Source of the DNA: a virus
Direction: 5' to 3' (one strand)
Length of the DNA stretch: 24,135 nt
IMG/VR virus record: IMGVR_UViG_3300017917_002512
Span: 1-24,135 of that record
Made by a program: the position numbers and the translations under genes. This document shows positions 22,387-24,135 of this stretch, in pieces. The stretch's first letter is position 1; each line of letters begins with the position of its first letter. Under the pieces are notes generated by a model. It ran no database searches, was not told where the DNA came from, and saw only the letters and a list, made by a program, of their open reading frames with translations.

Positions 22387-22737
22387 CTAGAAAGTTTCCA
22401 TATTGGCTTCTGGTCCATTCGTCGGCTTGACAACCTTCGAAAATGTACTTGGAAGAACAGTATAAGAAGTTCGGTTTACACCAGTCTTGTCTTCCCAGTT
22501 ACGTTGTCGGAGACGGCCATCAATAATAACCCGATCACCCTTGCTGAGCGAAACATTTCGGGCATAGCCAGCATGGCTTCCCCATCCGTCAACATCCATG
22601 TAAACAGTTTCTTCCTTGCCATTACCAACCGATTCGTTAACAGCAATTCGGAACGATACAAGCTCCTTGTCGGAAACAGTCTTGTACTCTGGGTCTTTAG
22701 TCAAATTGCCCTTCAAAATAACACGATTATTCAACAT
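22387..22737 (-). CDS. ssb: Single-stranded DNA-binding protein (OB-fold)
   Basis: A 116-aa bacterial-type SSB. The OB-fold landmarks are in order: MLNNRVILKGNLTKDPEYK, then SFRIAVNES, VYMDVDGWGSHAGYARNVSL, GDRVIIDGRLRQRNWEDK and SYTVLPS. It binds and protects single-stranded DNA during replication. The C-terminal tail (KPTNGPEANMETF) is short and lacks the acidic DDDIPF tip used by bacterial SSBs to recruit partners, though it ends in Phe. GGAGG precedes the ATG. Confidence 0.92.
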   Translation of the reverse strand: MLNNRVILKGNLTKDPEYKTVSDKELVSFRIAVNESVGNGKEETVYMDVDGWGSHAGYARNVSLSKGDRVIIDGRLRQRNWEDKTGVNRTSYTVLPSTFSKVVKPTNGPEANMETF

Positions 22738-22755
22738 ATTAATACCTCCAAAAAA

Positions 22756-22971
22756 TTAAACAAGTTCCCTACGATTCAATGCCTTCTTCGCCAAAATTCG
22801 AGCGTGTTCAACGCCGTATGTTCGCAAAAGATTCCTGATATGACCACCAAGTTCAGTACCACTAAACTTGTAGTAAAACTCCATACCGCTAATTCTACCG
22901 CTAGCAAAGCTATTTACAATACTAACATTCTGTCTATTCACAAGAATAGAACCCCAATCAGTAGCCATCAT
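22756..22971 (-). CDS. Small hypothetical protein
   Basis: A 71-aa protein with ATG 22971 overlapping the previous stop as ATGA and GGAG upstream. It has a beta-like N-terminal part (GSILVNRQNVSIVNSF) and a basic helical end (HARILAKKALNRREL). It immediately precedes the SSB gene, which suggests a DNA-related role, but no motif is recognised. Confidence 0.7.
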   Translation of the reverse strand: MMATDWGSILVNRQNVSIVNSFASGRISGMEFYYKFSGTELGGHIRNLLRTYGVEHARILAKKALNRRELV

Positions 22972-23393
22972 TTAGACTCTCCTTTTAAAGAAACAATAAT
23001 TAATTTATGCGGGCATCTATAAAGATTATCGCACAAATTAGACCTTTTAAACTCACCCATATATAGAACATGATAGCCGCTAGAAAAGCCACCATACTTT
23101 TTTACTTCTGAGCATTCAATATAGTTTTCACCAATTTTATTTACAGCAAATTTCCCATACGAACCCATGTACAATTTTTCTTTACTGACCGGATCTTCCC
23201 AATAAGGACCATTTCCGTAAAGCGATCTAACTATATCGCCCTTTTTTAATTTTGTCCAATCGGTAACAAGATTACTTTTCTTTTCGTAAAAGCAGTGTCC
23301 ACATTCCTCGCATTCAGCTTTTCTTGCATGAACTTTTGATTGACAAGCTGGACACTCTTTAAGTGGTATTCGCTTCTTTCTTTTTTTAGCCAT
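22968..23393 (-). CDS. Zinc-ribbon protein
   Basis: A 141-aa protein. Its N-terminus is basic (MAKKRKKRIPLKE) and leads directly into CPAC and CEEC pairs twelve residues apart, a zinc ribbon. The C-terminal 95 residues are aromatic and beta-rich (DWTKLKKGDIVRSLYGNG, YGGFSSGYHVLYMGEF). ATG 23393 is preferred over ATG 23426, because a promoter with its -10 at 23427-23432 would start transcription past the latter. AAAGG lies six bases before the ATG. Not assigned to a named family. Confidence 0.75.
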   Translation of the reverse strand: MAKKRKKRIPLKECPACQSKVHARKAECEECGHCFYEKKSNLVTDWTKLKKGDIVRSLYGNGPYWEDPVSKEKLYMGSYGKFAVNKIGENYIECSEVKKYGGFSSGYHVLYMGEFKRSNLCDNLYRCPHKLIIVSLKGESK

Positions 23394-23426
23394 CCTAAAC
23401 CTTTGTTGTTCGTTTTGATACAACAT

Positions 23427-23454
23427 ATTATATCTCGATAAACTAGATTGTCCA
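23427..23454 (-). promoter_or_regulatory. Sigma-70 promoter for the zinc-ribbon/SSB unit
   Basis: On the minus strand TGGACA (23454-23449), 16 bases and TATAAT (23432-23427). The predicted transcription start near 23420 lies upstream of ATG 23393 but past ATG 23426, and so decides the start of that gene. Confidence 0.75.
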
Positions 23455-23472
23455 CAATAAAAACAAAATTTT

Positions 23473-23874
23473 TTAGACTTTCAAATTATTAGCTTCTGCA
23501 AAATCTTTCAAGTTCTCCATCAATTGTTGTTTGAAAAGATTCAACGGAACTTTATCTGGAGCAAAACGATGATTAAAATTACAAGAATTATCGTGACAGT
23601 TTTGCAACACACTTAAAAATGTTACATCTTTATCATTATTTACTTCAAAATAGTCGTCAAGTTCTGGAAATTGTTGTAGTATGTTTTCAATAGCGTTAGC
23701 TTCCATTTCTTTGCAATAAAGACTATCGGGAATCAAAGCACCAATCAAACACTTGTTACCATTTATTCCACGATACGCGCATGTTGGACTAATGCCATCT
23801 TCCATAAAATATGACGGGCCTTGCATAGTTTTTGCGTAATCGTAAACTTTGTTGAAAATTTCTTGTCGATTCAT
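23473..23874 (-). CDS. Conserved phage/bacterial hypothetical protein
   Basis: A 133-aa protein from ATG 23874, with GGAG seven bases upstream; the longer frame would start inside the promoter -10. The layout (MNRQEIFNKVYDYAKTMQG, CAYRGINGNKCLIGALIPDS, then a helical part with NCHDNS) matches a widespread small family I recall in phages and bacteria. That family has a conserved CxYRG...KCxIGxLIPD core and no settled function. The two cysteines in that core may bind metal or form a disulfide. Confidence 0.75.
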   Translation of the reverse strand: MNRQEIFNKVYDYAKTMQGPSYFMEDGISPTCAYRGINGNKCLIGALIPDSLYCKEMEANAIENILQQFPELDDYFEVNNDKDVTFLSVLQNCHDNSCNFNHRFAPDKVPLNLFKQQLMENLKDFAEANNLKV

Positions 23875-23906
23875 AGCGTTCTCCAAATTGTTGATGTTAC
23901 AACTCA

Positions 23907-23934
23907 ATTATAGCATACAAAATAGTATTGTCAA
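23907..23934 (-). promoter_or_regulatory. Strong consensus sigma-70 promoter
   Basis: A perfect -35 TTGACA (23934-23929), 16-base spacer and perfect -10 TATAAT (23912-23907), with TG extended -10 (TGC before TATAAT). It is the strongest host-type promoter in the window and begins the 23473-23874 gene. Confidence 0.92.
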
Positions 23935-23945
23935 GCTAGAAAATT

Positions 23946-24135
23946 TCAATTTTTCTGCGCCTCACGCCAGTCGGCGTAACGTGTCAGCCAGTCGGCAAGT
24001 TGGCGAGCCTCGGCTGCGTTGCCAATCACAACGTCTCCAGACGAATCAGGCGGTCCTGCTTGCAGAATCGCAAAGTGGTCTAAATTGTTGCCCAGTTCAA
24101 CTCGAAATCCGTCATCAATCTCCATCGCCTCCGGC
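23946..24135 (-). CDS. GC-rich short protein, possibly host-derived, open at window edge
   Basis: A frame with stop at 23946-23948 and ATG at 24125 (59 residues); it also stays open to the right edge, so the true start may lie outside. GGAGG is only two bases from this ATG, a tight spacing, leaving the start uncertain. Base and codon use (CTG, GCC, CGC, GCG) are strikingly GC-rich compared with all other genes in the window. The C-terminus has a heptad-like repeat with two ADW units (LADWLTRYADW). No family is recognised. It may be a captured host gene or a composition boundary. Confidence 0.55.
   Translation of the reverse strand, partial: PEAMEIDDGFRVELGNNLDHFAILQAGPPDSSGDVVIGNAAEARQLADWLTRYADWREAQKN

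Noticed and set aside
22363-23022. A 219-codon plus-strand frame opposite the SSB region, and other plus-strand frames such as 7087-7548
   Set aside because: They are antisense shadows of well-supported minus-strand genes, with no ribosome-binding site or recognised motif.
23966-23996. Direct repeat GCCAGTCGGC occurring twice, 21 bases apart
   Set aside because: It encodes the ADW units of the protein heptad repeat in the GC-rich frame, so it is explained by coding rather than being a separate element.
1-24135. tRNA genes, CRISPR arrays, attachment sites, insertion sequences and riboswitches
   Set aside because: I looked through the sequence and saw no cloverleaf, regularly spaced repeats, terminal inverted repeats or recognisable aptamer. 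A computed tRNA or covariance-model scan was not possible.

Overview
This window looks like part of an AT-rich, T4-like (myovirus-type) large tailed phage or a metagenomic phage contig. No host or hallmark head/tail gene (terminase, portal, major capsid) identifies it further. The phage reading rests on the gene mix: NrdA/NrdB with a homing endonuclease between them, ThyX, a MazG-like protein, PhoH, a single-strand DNA-binding protein, Hsp20, a small sigma-like factor resembling T4 gp55, glycosyltransferases, and many short overlapping reading frames. Every supported gene is on the minus strand and packed tightly (ATGA, TGATG or TTGA overlaps), so transcription runs from high to low coordinates. 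No tRNA, CRISPR array, integrase or insertion sequence was seen. No stretch over 300 bases lacks a gene once two small genes (4297-4368 and 14829-15005) are counted.

Right end (24135 to about 21.5 kb): a GC-rich, host-like short frame runs off the window. Next come two host-type sigma-70 promoters driving a conserved phage protein, a zinc-ribbon protein, a 71-aa protein, an SSB and a coiled-coil protein, ending in a terminator. Hsp20 follows as its own unit with its own terminator.

Middle (21.5 to 14.07 kb): a long cluster rich in membrane-anchored and envelope-related products. It holds two glycosyltransferases, a PAP2 phosphatase, a TM protein with a RuvA-C-like tail, several small N-terminally anchored proteins, a papain-like cysteine peptidase and a previously hidden 58-aa holin-like protein. 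It closes with a strong hairpin terminator at 14047-14066. Two anchored proteins share nearly the same N-terminal membrane segment but carry unrelated outer parts.

14.0 to 10.85 kb: small unknowns, the gp55-like sigma factor, a possible late promoter (GATAAATA), a probable virion protein and a TM/coiled-coil protein, ending at a terminator. 10.78 to 1.66 kb: a clear sigma-70 promoter starts a nucleotide-metabolism operon. Its order is nrdA, HNH endonuclease, nrdB, an exported trypsin-like protease, thyX, a metallophosphoesterase, a MazG-like protein, a possible virion protein and phoH, followed by a terminator. The last 1.6 kb holds an FmdB-type zinc ribbon protein and four small unknowns.

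The genes suggest a phage that rebuilds the host dNTP supply (NrdAB, ThyX, MazG), reprograms transcription with its own sigma factor, and invests in envelope or surface modification. The most notable local structure is an imperfect direct repeat at the nrdB start. The 3' end of the HNH gene carries a second copy of the nrdB ribosome-binding site and first codons, which looks like a scar of endonuclease insertion.
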